Origin: Sphaerochaetaceae bacterium
GTDB taxonomy: Bacteria > Spirochaetota > Spirochaetia > Sphaerochaetales > Sphaerochaetaceae
Reading direction: 5' to 3'
Assembly (NCBI GenBank): GCA_028532765.1
Contig: JAQQAR010000040.1
Span: 1-36,296, forward strand
DNA: 36,296 bases
The notes under the pieces were generated by a model. That model searched no databases. It saw only the letters and a program-made list of their open reading frames with translations, and was not told the origin of the DNA. Both the position numbers and the translations under genes were made by a program. Of the stretch, positions 29,497-36,296 are shown piece by piece (the stretch's first letter is position 1; every line of letters begins with the position of its first letter).

Positions 29497-31245
29497 TCAG
29501 GCCTTGTAAACAGGAATCTCCTGATAGGTGGTATGTAATAGATGATGAGACTTTTTGCTGAGCGGTTTGTCCAGGAACTCCTCGTACAGCTGCTTGATCG
29601 ATTCGTTCTCGTGGGAACGTCTGACCTTGCTCTGCTTGTCATCCGCATAGAGACCTTCACTCCGTATCAAACGAAGTTCATCGTTTGCTCCATAGGGTTG
29701 ACCACCACCGGCGATACAACCACCACGGCAAGCCATTACCTCGATGAACTCATACGGAGCCTGCTTGCCCGCTGCCCGGGCAGCTCTTACCTCATCCAGT
29801 ACTTCAGCAACATGGGACAGGCCATGAACTACAGCAACTCGGACCGGGGTCCCATCGAAGTCAACTGTTCCTTTCTTGATCTCACTCAATCCACGAACTG
29901 CTTCAACCTCGACATTCTCGAGCTCTTTTCCAGTAACTACATGGTAGGCGGTACGTACCGCAGCTTCCATGACACCACCGGTTGCACCGAAGATGGTACC
30001 GGCTCCAGAGTATTCACCAACTGGATTGTCTGCTTCCTCATCCTCAAGATGGAGGAAATCAATACCGGTTGCCTTGATCAGGCGGGCAAACTCACGGGTG
30101 GTGAGCACAAGATCCACATCCTGGTAACCACTGGAGCGCATGCTCTCATCGCGGTATGCCTCATACTTCTTGGCGGTACACGGCATGATTGCAACAGTGA
30201 ACATCTTCGCTGGATCCATATTCTGCTTCTCAGCGGTATAGGTCTTCTCAATCGCTCCGACCATCTGCATCGGGCTCTTTGCACTGGAAACCATATCCAA
30301 AAGATCCGGATAATACTTCTCGACGTAATCAACCCAAGCAGGACAGCAAGAGGTGAACTGAGGAAGGGCTCCTCCCTTGGTCAGACGGTGCACCAATTCG
30401 CTTCCCTCTTCCATGATGGTAAGGTCGGCACCGAAGTTGGTGTCATGCACTGCTGCAACGCCAAGTCTGCGAAGAGCGGCATAAATCTTACCGGTTGTGA
30501 CCGTTCCAGCAGGAAGTCCGAAGGACTCGGAAAGCCCTACACGGATTGATGGAGCAATCTGGACAACTACCTGCTTCTCAGGATCTGCGACTGCTTCCTG
30601 GAAGGTTGCAATCTCATCCTTCTCATAGATGGCTCCAACGGGGCAGTGGGCAGCACACTGGCCACAGCGGACACAGGGGCTGTCCTCAAGCTGCAACATT
30701 GCAGCTGGTGCCATGTAGGTACCATCACCACGACCGATGAACTCAAGCGCAAAGACACCCTGCAGGTCCTGACAGACCTGGACACAGCGTCCACACTTGA
30801 TGCACTTCTCAGGGTCAATCACGATGGAAGCAGAGGATGTATCTTTTGGCCGATCACTCAAGCGTACCTCAAAGGGCTGCTCACGAATACCGAACTCAGC
30901 TGCCAAGGTCTGCAGCTCACATTCTCCGTTACGGATACAGGTCAGACAGCTTGATGGGTGGGTGCTGAGGATCATCTCCAAAATGGTCTTCCGTACCTGG
31001 AACAGCTCCTGGTCGTGGGTGATGATGCTCATATTCTCTGCAACAGGGGCAGCGCAAGCTCTGAGGATCTTTGCACTTCCCTCCTGCTTCACGATACACA
31101 GACCACATGAGCCAAATGGCTTGAGGTCATCATGGTAGCAGAGGGTCGGGATGTTCACCCCAGCCTTCCGGGCTGCAAGCAATATAGTGGTCCCCGCTTC
31201 AACCTCTACGGGAATGCCGTTTATCTTTACATGTACGATACTCAA
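29497..31245 (-). CDS. hydA: [FeFe]-hydrogenase catalytic subunit (HydA/HndD, NAD(P)-linked)
   Basis: The H2-evolving or -consuming subunit of a multimeric, probably electron-bifurcating hydrogenase. The 582-residue protein holds a [2Fe-2S] ferredoxin domain (Cys36, 47, 50 and 64), a His-Cys Fe-S motif (H-P-S-S-C-L-T-C-I-R-N-G-E-C), two [4Fe-4S] motifs (C-I-K-C-G-R-C and C-V-R-C-G-Q-C) and a complete H-cluster domain: T-S-C-C-P-A-W, M-P-C-T-A-K-K and E-V-M-A-C-R-G-G-C-I-A-G-G-G-Q-P. A C-terminal small-subunit region follows. All catalytic residues, including the proton-relay Cys and both Met, are present, unlike in the HydS-like protein at 14.5 kb. The start is TTG at 31245, six bases after AGGAGG. 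It is the last gene of the operon. The HydEFG maturases are not in this window. Confidence 0.95.
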   Translation of the reverse strand: MSIVHVKINGIPVEVEAGTTILLAARKAGVNIPTLCYHDDLKPFGSCGLCIVKQEGSAKILRACAAPVAENMSIITHDQELFQVRKTILEMILSTHPSSCLTCIRNGECELQTLAAEFGIREQPFEVRLSDRPKDTSSASIVIDPEKCIKCGRCVQVCQDLQGVFALEFIGRGDGTYMAPAAMLQLEDSPCVRCGQCAAHCPVGAIYEKDEIATFQEAVADPEKQVVVQIAPSIRVGLSESFGLPAGTVTTGKIYAALRRLGVAAVHDTNFGADLTIMEEGSELVHRLTKGGALPQFTSCCPAWVDYVEKYYPDLLDMVSSAKSPMQMVGAIEKTYTAEKQNMDPAKMFTVAIMPCTAKKYEAYRDESMRSSGYQDVDLVLTTREFARLIKATGIDFLHLEDEEADNPVGEYSGAGTIFGATGGVMEAAVRTAYHVVTGKELENVEVEAVRGLSEIKKGTVDFDGTPVRVAVVHGLSHVAEVLDEVRAARAAGKQAPYEFIEVMACRGGCIAGGGQPYGANDELRLIRSEGLYADDKQSKVRRSHENESIKQLYEEFLDKPLSKKSHHLLHTTYQEIPVYKA

Positions 31246-31266
31246 TTGATTCCTCCTAACCTGATC

Positions 31267-33054
31267 CTAGTGGATTTCAACGGCGCCGAACTTACAAGTT
31301 TCCATACATACACCACACTTGATACAGATGGACTGGTCAATGATGTGAACTTGCTTTCTTTCGCCAGAGATTGCTGCGACCGGACACTTTCGTGCACAAG
31401 CCGTACAACCGATACATTTCTCGGGATTGATCGAGTACCTGACCAATTTCTTACAGGTACCACTGGGACAGCTCTTGTCCACAATGTGGGCCACGTACTC
31501 GTCCTTGAAATGCTTGATCGTAGATAGGACCGGATTGGGAGCAGTCTGCCCCAAAGCACACAAGGAACCTTTTCTCATTGCTTCCCCGATAGTCTCAAGC
31601 GTATCCAGATCCTGAAGGGTACCATTTCCGGAAGTGATTTTCTCCAGGATGTTGGTCAGGGACCGGCCACCGATTCTACAAGGTGCGCATTTTCCACAGG
31701 ATTCATCAACAGTGAAGTTCAGGTAGAACTTAGCAACGTCAACAATACAATCATCCTCATCCATGACGATCATACCACCGCTTCCCATCATGGAACCAAT
31801 CCTGACCAAGGAACCAAAATCGATCGGGGTATCCAGATCGGCATCGGTGATAACACCACCTGAAGGACCACCAGTCTGAACAGCCTTGAACTTCTTGTCA
31901 TTGGCAATTCCTCCACCGATGTCGTATACGATCTCACGGAGGGTTGTACCCATCGGGACCTCTACCAGACCAGAGTTGCGAATCTTACCGGTGAGGGCAA
32001 ATACCTTGGTTCCCCTGCTGTCAGGAGTACCGATCTTGCTGAACCAGTTGCCACCCTTGGTGATGATGACGGGAATATTAGCCCAGGTCTCAACATTGTT
32101 GATGACTGTCGGCTTGCCCCACAGACCTTTTACAGCAGGGAATGGAGGACGAGGTTGCGGCATACCGCGCTTGCCTTCAATGGACTGCAAGAGGGCAGTC
32201 TCTTCACCACAGACAAATGCACCTGCTCCGAGGCGGATCTCAATATCGAAATCAAAACCACTTCCCAGGATATTCTGTCCAAGGAGGCCGTATTCACGGG
32301 CCTGCTGCATGGCAATCTCAAGACGATGGATAGCCAAGGGGTACTCTGCACGGATGTAAATAAAACCTCTGGTAGCTCCAATTGCCTTACCACAGATGGT
32401 CATTGCTTCAAGTACGCTGTGCGGATCACCTTCGAGCGTTGATCGGTCCATATAGGCACCCGGGTCCCCTTCATCAGCATTACAGACAACATATTTGGTA
32501 TCGTTTTCTGCCTGACGGGAGAAGTTCCACTTCATCCATGTGGGGAAGCCAGCACCACCTCTACCGCGAAGACCAGCGGTCTTCAGTTCCTCGATGATGT
32601 CCTCACTGGTCATCTCAAAGAGAGCCTTCTCCAAGCCCTGATACCCTTCACGGGCGATATATTCGTCGATATTTTCTGGATCAATGAATCCACAGTTACG
32701 AAGTACAATCCTGAACTGTTTCTGGTAGAATTTGATATCCTCTACCTTCGCATTCTTTCGGCTTGCTTCTTTGTCATACAACAGCCGGGAGACTTCACGG
32801 CCCTTGATGATGTGCTCACTGATAAGCTCTTTTGCATCTTCGGGTTTTACTTTCACGTAGAAGGAGTCTTCTGGCAGGATCTTTACAATCGGTCCCTGCT
32901 CACAAAAACCGAAACATCCGGTCTTTACAATCTGTACCTCGTCAGCAACTCCCTGAGCCTTGCACTCCTCTAAGAGGTTCTGGTAAATCTGGTCCGCGCG
33001 GCTCGATTCACACGCTGTTCCTCCACAGACCAAAATGTAGTTTCTGAACGCCAT
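31267..33054 (-). CDS. hydB: NAD(P)-linked hydrogenase flavin subunit (HydB/HndC, NuoF-like)
   Basis: The 595-residue protein carries NAD(H) and FMN for the hydrogenase complex. In order it has an N-terminal thioredoxin-like [2Fe-2S] domain (Cys10 and Cys15, then C-F-G-F-C), a NuoF core with FMN/NADH motifs (L-R-G-R-G-G-A-G-F-P-T, N-A-D-E-G-D-P-G-A-Y-M-D-R, G-A-G-A-F-V-C-G-E-E-T-A-L), the SLBB region, the NuoF [4Fe-4S] motif (E-S-C-G-K-C-A-P-C-R-I-G), and C-terminal paired ferredoxin motifs (C-I-G-C-T-A-C-A-R-K-C-P and C-I-K-C-G-V-C-M-E-T-C). This matches the HydB/HndC subunit of bifurcating hydrogenases. Its ATG shares a base with the stop of the HndB-like gene (TAATG). hydA follows after 21 bp. 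Confidence 0.95.
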   Translation of the reverse strand: MAFRNYILVCGGTACESSRADQIYQNLLEECKAQGVADEVQIVKTGCFGFCEQGPIVKILPEDSFYVKVKPEDAKELISEHIIKGREVSRLLYDKEASRKNAKVEDIKFYQKQFRIVLRNCGFIDPENIDEYIAREGYQGLEKALFEMTSEDIIEELKTAGLRGRGGAGFPTWMKWNFSRQAENDTKYVVCNADEGDPGAYMDRSTLEGDPHSVLEAMTICGKAIGATRGFIYIRAEYPLAIHRLEIAMQQAREYGLLGQNILGSGFDFDIEIRLGAGAFVCGEETALLQSIEGKRGMPQPRPPFPAVKGLWGKPTVINNVETWANIPVIITKGGNWFSKIGTPDSRGTKVFALTGKIRNSGLVEVPMGTTLREIVYDIGGGIANDKKFKAVQTGGPSGGVITDADLDTPIDFGSLVRIGSMMGSGGMIVMDEDDCIVDVAKFYLNFTVDESCGKCAPCRIGGRSLTNILEKITSGNGTLQDLDTLETIGEAMRKGSLCALGQTAPNPVLSTIKHFKDEYVAHIVDKSCPSGTCKKLVRYSINPEKCIGCTACARKCPVAAISGERKQVHIIDQSICIKCGVCMETCKFGAVEIH

Positions 33055-33458
33055 TATTTACCCCCATCCTTCTTGATGATGTCAGCTGCAGGACGATCGA
33101 ACATATGGTCGGTTACCAGCTGCTTCCCGATAATATGCTGCTCAACTATCTTGCGTGCCGTCTCTACATCCACCTTTCCATAGATAACATCGGGCATACC
33201 GGGAACGATGACCTCAATGGTCGGCTCCACATAGCACAGTCCCATGCATCCGGTCTGGGTGACCGAGACATTGTCTATTTTCTTCTCGTCGAGGACTTCA
33301 AGAAAGGTATCAAGTACCGGCTTTGCACCGGCTGCAATACCACAGGTCCCCATGCCAACGATAATACGGGCATCCTTGCCCTCGATATCGCGCTTCTGGA
33401 TCTCATTCTGCTTCTTTTCACGGAGCTTTCTCAGCTCTTCAAGTGTCATTTTAGCCAT
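33054..33458 (-). CDS. hndB: HndB-like (2Fe-2S) thioredoxin-fold subunit
   Basis: A 134-residue protein matching the HndB-type subunit found in hydrogenase operons of the HndABCD kind. It begins with a basic helical segment (L-E-E-L-R-K-L-R-E-K-K) and then a thioredoxin-like ferredoxin domain with V-G-M-G-T-C-G-I-A-A-G-A and T-G-C-M-G-L-C-Y-V-E-P. Only three cysteines are present, one fewer than the four expected to ligate a [2Fe-2S] cluster, so cluster binding is not certain. The start is the ATG at 33458, eight bases after AGGAG; an in-frame GTG lies six bases upstream. It starts 3 bp after the ATPase-domain stop. Confidence 0.8.
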   Translation of the reverse strand: MAKMTLEELRKLREKKQNEIQKRDIEGKDARIIVGMGTCGIAAGAKPVLDTFLEVLDEKKIDNVSVTQTGCMGLCYVEPTIEVIVPGMPDVIYGKVDVETARKIVEQHIIGKQLVTDHMFDRPAADIIKKDGGK

Positions 33459-33460
33459 GT

Positions 33461-34081
33461 TCACATCTCCTGTTGTCTGGAAGGTGACGTATTTCTTCTG
33501 TGCATATCCAGCAAATTCTCTTCGCGGTACTGTTCCAGCTCTTCCTCCTGAGAGGAAAGGTACTGCCTGAGCAGTGCCAATGTACCGCTGGTCTCAAATG
33601 GTCCAAGGACCGCTTCAAGCTCGCTTTTTCGAAGCGTATACCGGTCTCCGCCTTTCCCTGTTTCCAAACTCCGCTCAATCACCAGCTCCCTACAGAGAGG
33701 ATGGCTGAGTAGTGCCAGGAAAGTGGAAGCCACATTCCCCATAGGAGGGGCATCTATGTGGTCCAGGCGGAAAGAGAAGGAAACCGTGGTTCCAATCCCC
33801 TCTTCCGATTGCAGGGCAAAGGTCCCATCGCAGGCATCACATGCCTGAGAGAGAAACGGTAAGCCCAGACCGACCTTTCGCTTCTTGTGCTTCTCCCCAT
33901 CTGAATAGAACGGGTCCAGCACACGTCTCTGGATCTCTGCATTCATTCCCTTTCCGTTGTCTCGTATCTCACAGAAAAGCTTGGTCCCCGTCTCAGCGAA
34001 GGTGAGTTCCACCAGGGAACTGCCTGCCTCAAACGAGTTCTGTACGATATCCAACAGATAGTCATCGATGCAGATATGCAT
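33461..34081 (-). CDS. HATPase-domain protein within the hydrogenase operon
   Basis: A 206-residue protein with a GHKL ATP-binding domain in its first half: N box with Asn15 (D-I-V-Q-N-S-F-E-A-G), G1 box at residues 41-46 (D-N-G-K-G-M) and G2 box at 69-75 (K-V-G-L-G-L-P). There is no dimerisation/phosphoacceptor (HisKA) domain, no sensor domain and no membrane segment. The C-terminal 90 residues have no recognised domain and end in a helical, charged tail. Similar ATPase genes are often found in hydrogenase operons of the HydABC/HndABCD kind; the function is not established. The start ATG at 34081 lies 19 bp after the HydC stop. An AAAGGAG is present, but at long spacing and partly inside a hairpin. 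Confidence 0.85.
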   Translation of the reverse strand: MHICIDDYLLDIVQNSFEAGSSLVELTFAETGTKLFCEIRDNGKGMNAEIQRRVLDPFYSDGEKHKKRKVGLGLPFLSQACDACDGTFALQSEEGIGTTVSFSFRLDHIDAPPMGNVASTFLALLSHPLCRELVIERSLETGKGGDRYTLRKSELEAVLGPFETSGTLALLRQYLSSQEEELEQYREENLLDMHRRNTSPSRQQEM

Positions 34082-34097
34082 AGAGAGATACCTCTCT
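34082..34097 (-). promoter_or_regulatory. Hairpin over the ribosome-binding site of the ATPase-domain gene
   Basis: On the mRNA AGAGAG, loop GUAU and CUCUCU form a 6-bp stem directly before the AUG at 34081, burying part of the GGAG Shine-Dalgarno. It might lower or couple translation of this gene relative to its neighbours. The stem is short and the effect is inference. Confidence 0.35.
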
Positions 34098-34100
34098 CCT

Positions 34101-34574
34101 TTATCTGAACTTCGCGATAATTCCGGTAATCTGGTCCTTGGTGACCTTACCGAAAACCTCTCCACCAACGGTCATGACCGGGGCAAGCCCACAGCAACCG
34201 ACACAACGCACAGCCTCCAAGGAGAAGATTCCATCTTCTGTTACTGCTCCTACCGGCAAATTCAGTTGCTTATCCAACTCGTCAATGATCGCCTGACCAC
34301 CCTTGAGATAGCAGGCCGTACCCATGCACACCTGAATGTTGTGCTTGCCAGGTTTGGTCAGCTTGAAGAAGTGGTAGAATGTTACGACACCCCAGATGGT
34401 TGCCAAAGGCACATCAAGCAATTCTGCTACCTTATCAGCCGCTTCGCGGGAGATGTAACCATGCTCTTGTTGTACCCTGTGGAGCACCATAATGAGATTA
34501 CCCTGCTTGGTTTTCCATTCCTTGATGAATGCTACCAACTCGGGTGAGAACGTGACTTCGTTAATGTCCGACAT
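34101..34574 (-). CDS. hydC: NADH-linked hydrogenase subunit (HydC/HndA, NuoE-like)
   Basis: The 157-residue subunit carries a [2Fe-2S] cluster in a thioredoxin fold and belongs to the NuoE family. Its ligands are seen as C-M-G-T-A-C (C-x4-C) and C-V-G-C-C-G (C-x3-C). Family segments include W-G-V-V-T-F-Y-H-F-F and the N-terminal helical domain with H-G-Y-I-S. The start ATG at 34574 follows GGAGG at four bases. It is the first gene of the five-gene hydrogenase operon and lies about 177 bp from the divergent rex gene. Confidence 0.95.
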   Translation of the reverse strand: MSDINEVTFSPELVAFIKEWKTKQGNLIMVLHRVQQEHGYISREAADKVAELLDVPLATIWGVVTFYHFFKLTKPGKHNIQVCMGTACYLKGGQAIIDELDKQLNLPVGAVTEDGIFSLEAVRCVGCCGLAPVMTVGGEVFGKVTKDQITGIIAKFR

Positions 34575-34696
34575 GTAACCTCCAGTACCCAATTTACGTT
34601 TTGGTGTATCCTAACACTTTTCCAAAGAGTTTGTACATATCTATTTCTCTATAAATTCTTTTTTTCAAGGGAGTAAAGGATTTTAATTGAAGTATA

Positions 34697-34725
34697 TTGA
34701 CCAATTCTTCGAGTTAATGTACATT
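34697..34725 (+). promoter_or_regulatory. Promoter of rex
   Basis: TTGACC (34697-34702), a 17-bp spacer and TACATT (34720-34725). The rex ATG follows 26 bases after the -10, with TAGGAG in between. The -10 is part of a perfect 12-bp palindrome TAATGTACATTA (34715-34726). Confidence 0.55.
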
Positions 34726-34734
34726 ATTTCACAT
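34717..34734. promoter_or_regulatory. Candidate Rex operator overlapping the rex promoter
   Basis: The 18-bp stretch can be read as two 7-bp half-sites separated by four bases, ATGTACA and TTCACAT. Against the Rex pattern TTGTGAA-N4-TTCACAA the right half matches six of seven positions and the left half four of seven. It overlaps the -10 of rex, the expected place for autoregulation. The match is imperfect and the same region contains a 12-bp palindrome that could be bound by something else. Confidence 0.35.
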
Positions 34735-34751
34735 AAATAGGAGATTTCACC

Positions 34752-35387
34752 ATGAACAATGACCAGCTGATACGGATCACTCGATACTATCGCTCGCTTA
34801 ATCGTCTCAAGACTATCGGACTTGAGAAAGTGTTTGCCCACAACCTTGCCGATGCAGCAGGCGTTTCGGCGGCCATCGTACGTAAAGATTTCTCCCAGCT
34901 GGGCATTCATGGCCAGAAACGCGGCGGGTACGAGATCCACGAGCTGCTCAGAGGTTTGGGTGAGATCCTCGGGAAAGGAGACAGCCAGAACTGCATTATC
35001 GTAGGTTGCGGAAGGATTGGGAAAGCATTGATGCACTACAATGGCTTTGAACCTGATGGTATCAGGATAGTCGCAGGTTTTGACAGCGATCCCTTGGTAT
35101 ACAGCGATGCATCCCACCCCGTGCCCATCTACCCCATCAGCAGGATTGATGAGGTTGTCGAGGCACTCGAGGTTACCGCAGGCATTATCACCGTTACTGA
35201 GCAGGCTGCACAGGATAGCTATGAGAGGCTGCTCGCAGCTGGGGTTATGGGAATCCTGAACTTCAGCCCTATCACGCTCAAGGCACAGAAACAGGAAGAT
35301 GGACGCTCACCGGTAGTGCATAACATCAACATTGCTCTGGAGCTGGAACAGATTTTCTATGAGTTGAAGTTCCCCAAGAACAGTTGA
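34752..35387 (+). CDS. rex: Redox-sensing transcriptional repressor Rex
   Basis: Rex binds DNA when NADH is low and lets go when NADH rises, controlling fermentation and hydrogenase genes. The 211-residue product has the N-terminal winged helix (segment R-Y-Y-R-S-L, then S-A-A-I-V-R-K-D-F-S-Q-L-G-I-H-G and R-G-G-Y, the hallmark of Rex) and a Rossmann domain with I-I-V-G-C-G-R-I-G (GxGxxG) and G-F-D-S-D-P. The C-terminal helix that swaps between subunits is present. TAGGAG lies ahead of the ATG. It is divergent from the hydrogenase operon, so Rex control of that operon is likely. Confidence 0.96.
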   Translation: MNNDQLIRITRYYRSLNRLKTIGLEKVFAHNLADAAGVSAAIVRKDFSQLGIHGQKRGGYEIHELLRGLGEILGKGDSQNCIIVGCGRIGKALMHYNGFEPDGIRIVAGFDSDPLVYSDASHPVPIYPISRIDEVVEALEVTAGIITVTEQAAQDSYERLLAAGVMGILNFSPITLKAQKQEDGRSPVVHNINIALELEQIFYELKFPKNS

Positions 35388-35392
35388 AGCGT

Positions 35393-36296
35393 CTAACGAC
35401 GAGTAAGGGTCAGCAAAACCGGGAGGTGGTCGCTGACCCCATTTTTTATCCTGAAATCCCACCCGTATGGGGTACCATCACTCTTCAACAGGGAAGGAAG
35501 ACCACAGATGGAGAACGCATCATACTCCCAACCCAATCCATCAAAGAGATAGCCATTGCCAAGTATCTGGTCATAGCGGTGCCACTGCCCCGTCCAGCAA
35601 CAACTGCCTGGAGGAGAGAGGAACTCGTATTGGGAATCTAGATATGGACTATACCATTGTGAGGGACCAACATTGTCCTTTGCACCGGTAACAGCGAGGG
35701 AGCCATCCTGTATGAATTGGTTGCTCAGTGGATATGAGATATCCACCAAGGCGGTCTGTCTTCCCCCAGCATCCCATACAGCATCAGGATTTTCATTGAA
35801 GTCCCCGCAGAGCAGGGTCAGTGTCCCTTCATGGTCCTTTGCAGCCATTGAAAGAGCCCCTGAGAGGGCAATCCGCTTCTCCTCGGTCTCCTCATCCCCT
35901 CCAATCCTGCTCTTGGCATGCAAACCAAAGACCACGACATTTCCCCTGCCGGTCTCAATACTCGCTTCCAGAAACGGCCTGCATCCAGGAGCTGCATGCA
36001 CCACAGGATCTGAGACAGGATGCCTGCTGATGATTGCCACAGCGATAGGGCTACCCTCTCCTTTGCTGACTGCATACCAACGATATCCCTTACGTGAAAG
36101 GTGGTGATACAAGAGATCATGTACCACATTGGCTCCTTCCACTTCCTGCAGTACGATGATATCAGGCAGTGCAAGGGAACGGTCCAATAGTACATTTGCA
36201 AGTGTCTTGAGTCGAAGACGATAGGAACCTTGATCCCAACTATCCGGGTCTTGGTACTCCTCGTATTCGTTTCCCTCAAGTTTTGCATCAAAGAGG
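35393..36296 (-). CDS. Endonuclease/exonuclease/phosphatase family protein (partial at its N-terminus)
   Basis: The gene runs off the right edge, so its start is not visible; the open frame continues without a stop to 36296. About 300 residues are seen. The N-terminal visible part has L-F-D-A-K-L-E-G-N-E-Y and P-D-I-I-V-L-Q-E-V-E-G (with the catalytic Glu), then L-L-C-G-D-F-N-E-N-P (metal-binding Asp and Asn), and the C-terminal S-D-H-L-P-V, which carries the catalytic Asp-His pair. These define the DNase I-like EEP superfamily, which includes nucleases and lipid phosphatases; the substrate cannot be told. The gene converges on rex with 5 bp between the two stops. Confidence 0.85.
   Translation of the reverse strand, partial: LFDAKLEGNEYEEYQDPDSWDQGSYRLRLKTLANVLLDRSLALPDIIVLQEVEGANVVHDLLYHHLSRKGYRWYAVSKGEGSPIAVAIISRHPVSDPVVHAAPGCRPFLEASIETGRGNVVVFGLHAKSRIGGDEETEEKRIALSGALSMAAKDHEGTLTLLCGDFNENPDAVWDAGGRQTALVDISYPLSNQFIQDGSLAVTGAKDNVGPSQWYSPYLDSQYEFLSPPGSCCWTGQWHRYDQILGNGYLFDGLGWEYDAFSICGLPSLLKSDGTPYGWDFRIKNGVSDHLPVLLTLTRR
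35407..35447 (+). terminator. Intrinsic terminator of rex, inside the converging gene
   Basis: GGGTCAGC (35407-35414) and GCTGACCC (35432-35439) form a perfect 8-bp stem with a 17-base loop, followed by CATTTTTT with six consecutive T. It lies 20 bp after the rex stop, wholly inside the 3' end of the oppositely oriented EEP gene. Confidence 0.7.

Noticed and set aside
29542..30549. Plus-strand open frame of about 335 codons
   Set aside because: Antisense to hydA, whose conserved cysteine motifs occupy this DNA. The opposite-frame product has no domain-like pattern.
34630..34680. TTGAAA followed by A/T-rich -10-like sequences, as a possible promoter of the hydrogenase operon
   Set aside because: No spacing of 16-18 bp gives a good -10, and a TGTACA-18-TAGGAT alternative is equally weak. 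The operon surely has a promoter in this gap, but I cannot place it.
1..36296. Mobile island, prophage, CRISPR array or toxin-antitoxin pair
   Set aside because: No transposase, integrase, repeat array, attachment-site repeats or tRNA gene was found; gene packing looks uniform throughout.

Overview
The window looks like chromosomal DNA from an anaerobic, fermentative, Gram-negative bacterium, most likely a spirochaete. A Sphaerochaeta-like organism is my guess; it rests on overall impression and no search was run. Visible support: several lipobox signal peptides and outer-membrane barrel-like proteins (a diderm envelope) next to anaerobic enzymes of the kind common in Thermotogae, Clostridia and spirochaetes ([FeFe]-hydrogenase, class I two-subunit fumarase, Rex) and a CdaA-type c-di-AMP synthase. 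Gene density is very high. Most neighbouring genes overlap by 1-26 bp (ATGA, TGATG or TTGA junctions), no gene-free stretch exceeds 300 bp, and I see no tRNA, rRNA, insertion sequence, CRISPR array or phage gene.

Layout. (1) 1-13.6 kb, all minus strand: after a partial lipoprotein at the edge come two tightly packed transcription units. The first runs leftward from a promoter before glpK: glpK, cdaA, a short YbbR protein, acpS, truA, a family-4 uracil-DNA glycosylase, priA. The second starts at a promoter just before def: def, fmt, a patatin-POTRA-barrel protein, a radical SAM protein, a VanZ-like protein, and the two fumarase subunits. (2) 13.7-15.8 kb, plus strand: a DRTGG-domain protein, an RsbW/SpoIIAB-like ATPase and a ferredoxin/[FeFe]-hydrogenase-like protein with all four H-cluster cysteines but altered surrounding residues, a probable sensory (HydS-type) module. 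(3) 15.8-20.4 kb: a large M16C peptidase, divergent from nfo-glpQ. (4) 20.4-29.4 kb: envelope genes, mostly unrecognised, around pepT: lipoproteins, signal-peptide proteins, a protein with a membrane anchor, a Pro/Glu-rich linker and a C-terminal barrel-like domain, a PH-like membrane protein and a large propeller-type lipoprotein. (5) 29.5-34.6 kb, minus strand: an NAD(P)-linked, probably electron-bifurcating [FeFe]-hydrogenase operon (HydC/HndA, an ATPase-domain protein, HndB-like, HydB/HndC, HydA/HndD). The redox repressor gene rex is transcribed divergently from it. (6) An endonuclease/exonuclease/phosphatase-family gene runs off the right edge.

How it fits together. The clearest theme is hydrogen and redox metabolism. 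The catalytic hydrogenase would oxidise NADH plus reduced ferredoxin to H2, Rex would read the NADH/NAD+ ratio, and the HydS-like module about 14 kb away could read H2 or redox state and pass it on through an ATPase partner. A second theme is start sites: four transcription-unit-leading genes (def, the DRTGG gene, nfo and the PH-like gene) have a -10-like hexamer 6-8 bp before the ATG and no Shine-Dalgarno, while internal genes usually have a good one, suggesting leaderless transcripts. The envelope genes at 20-29 kb and the HydS module are the least described parts.
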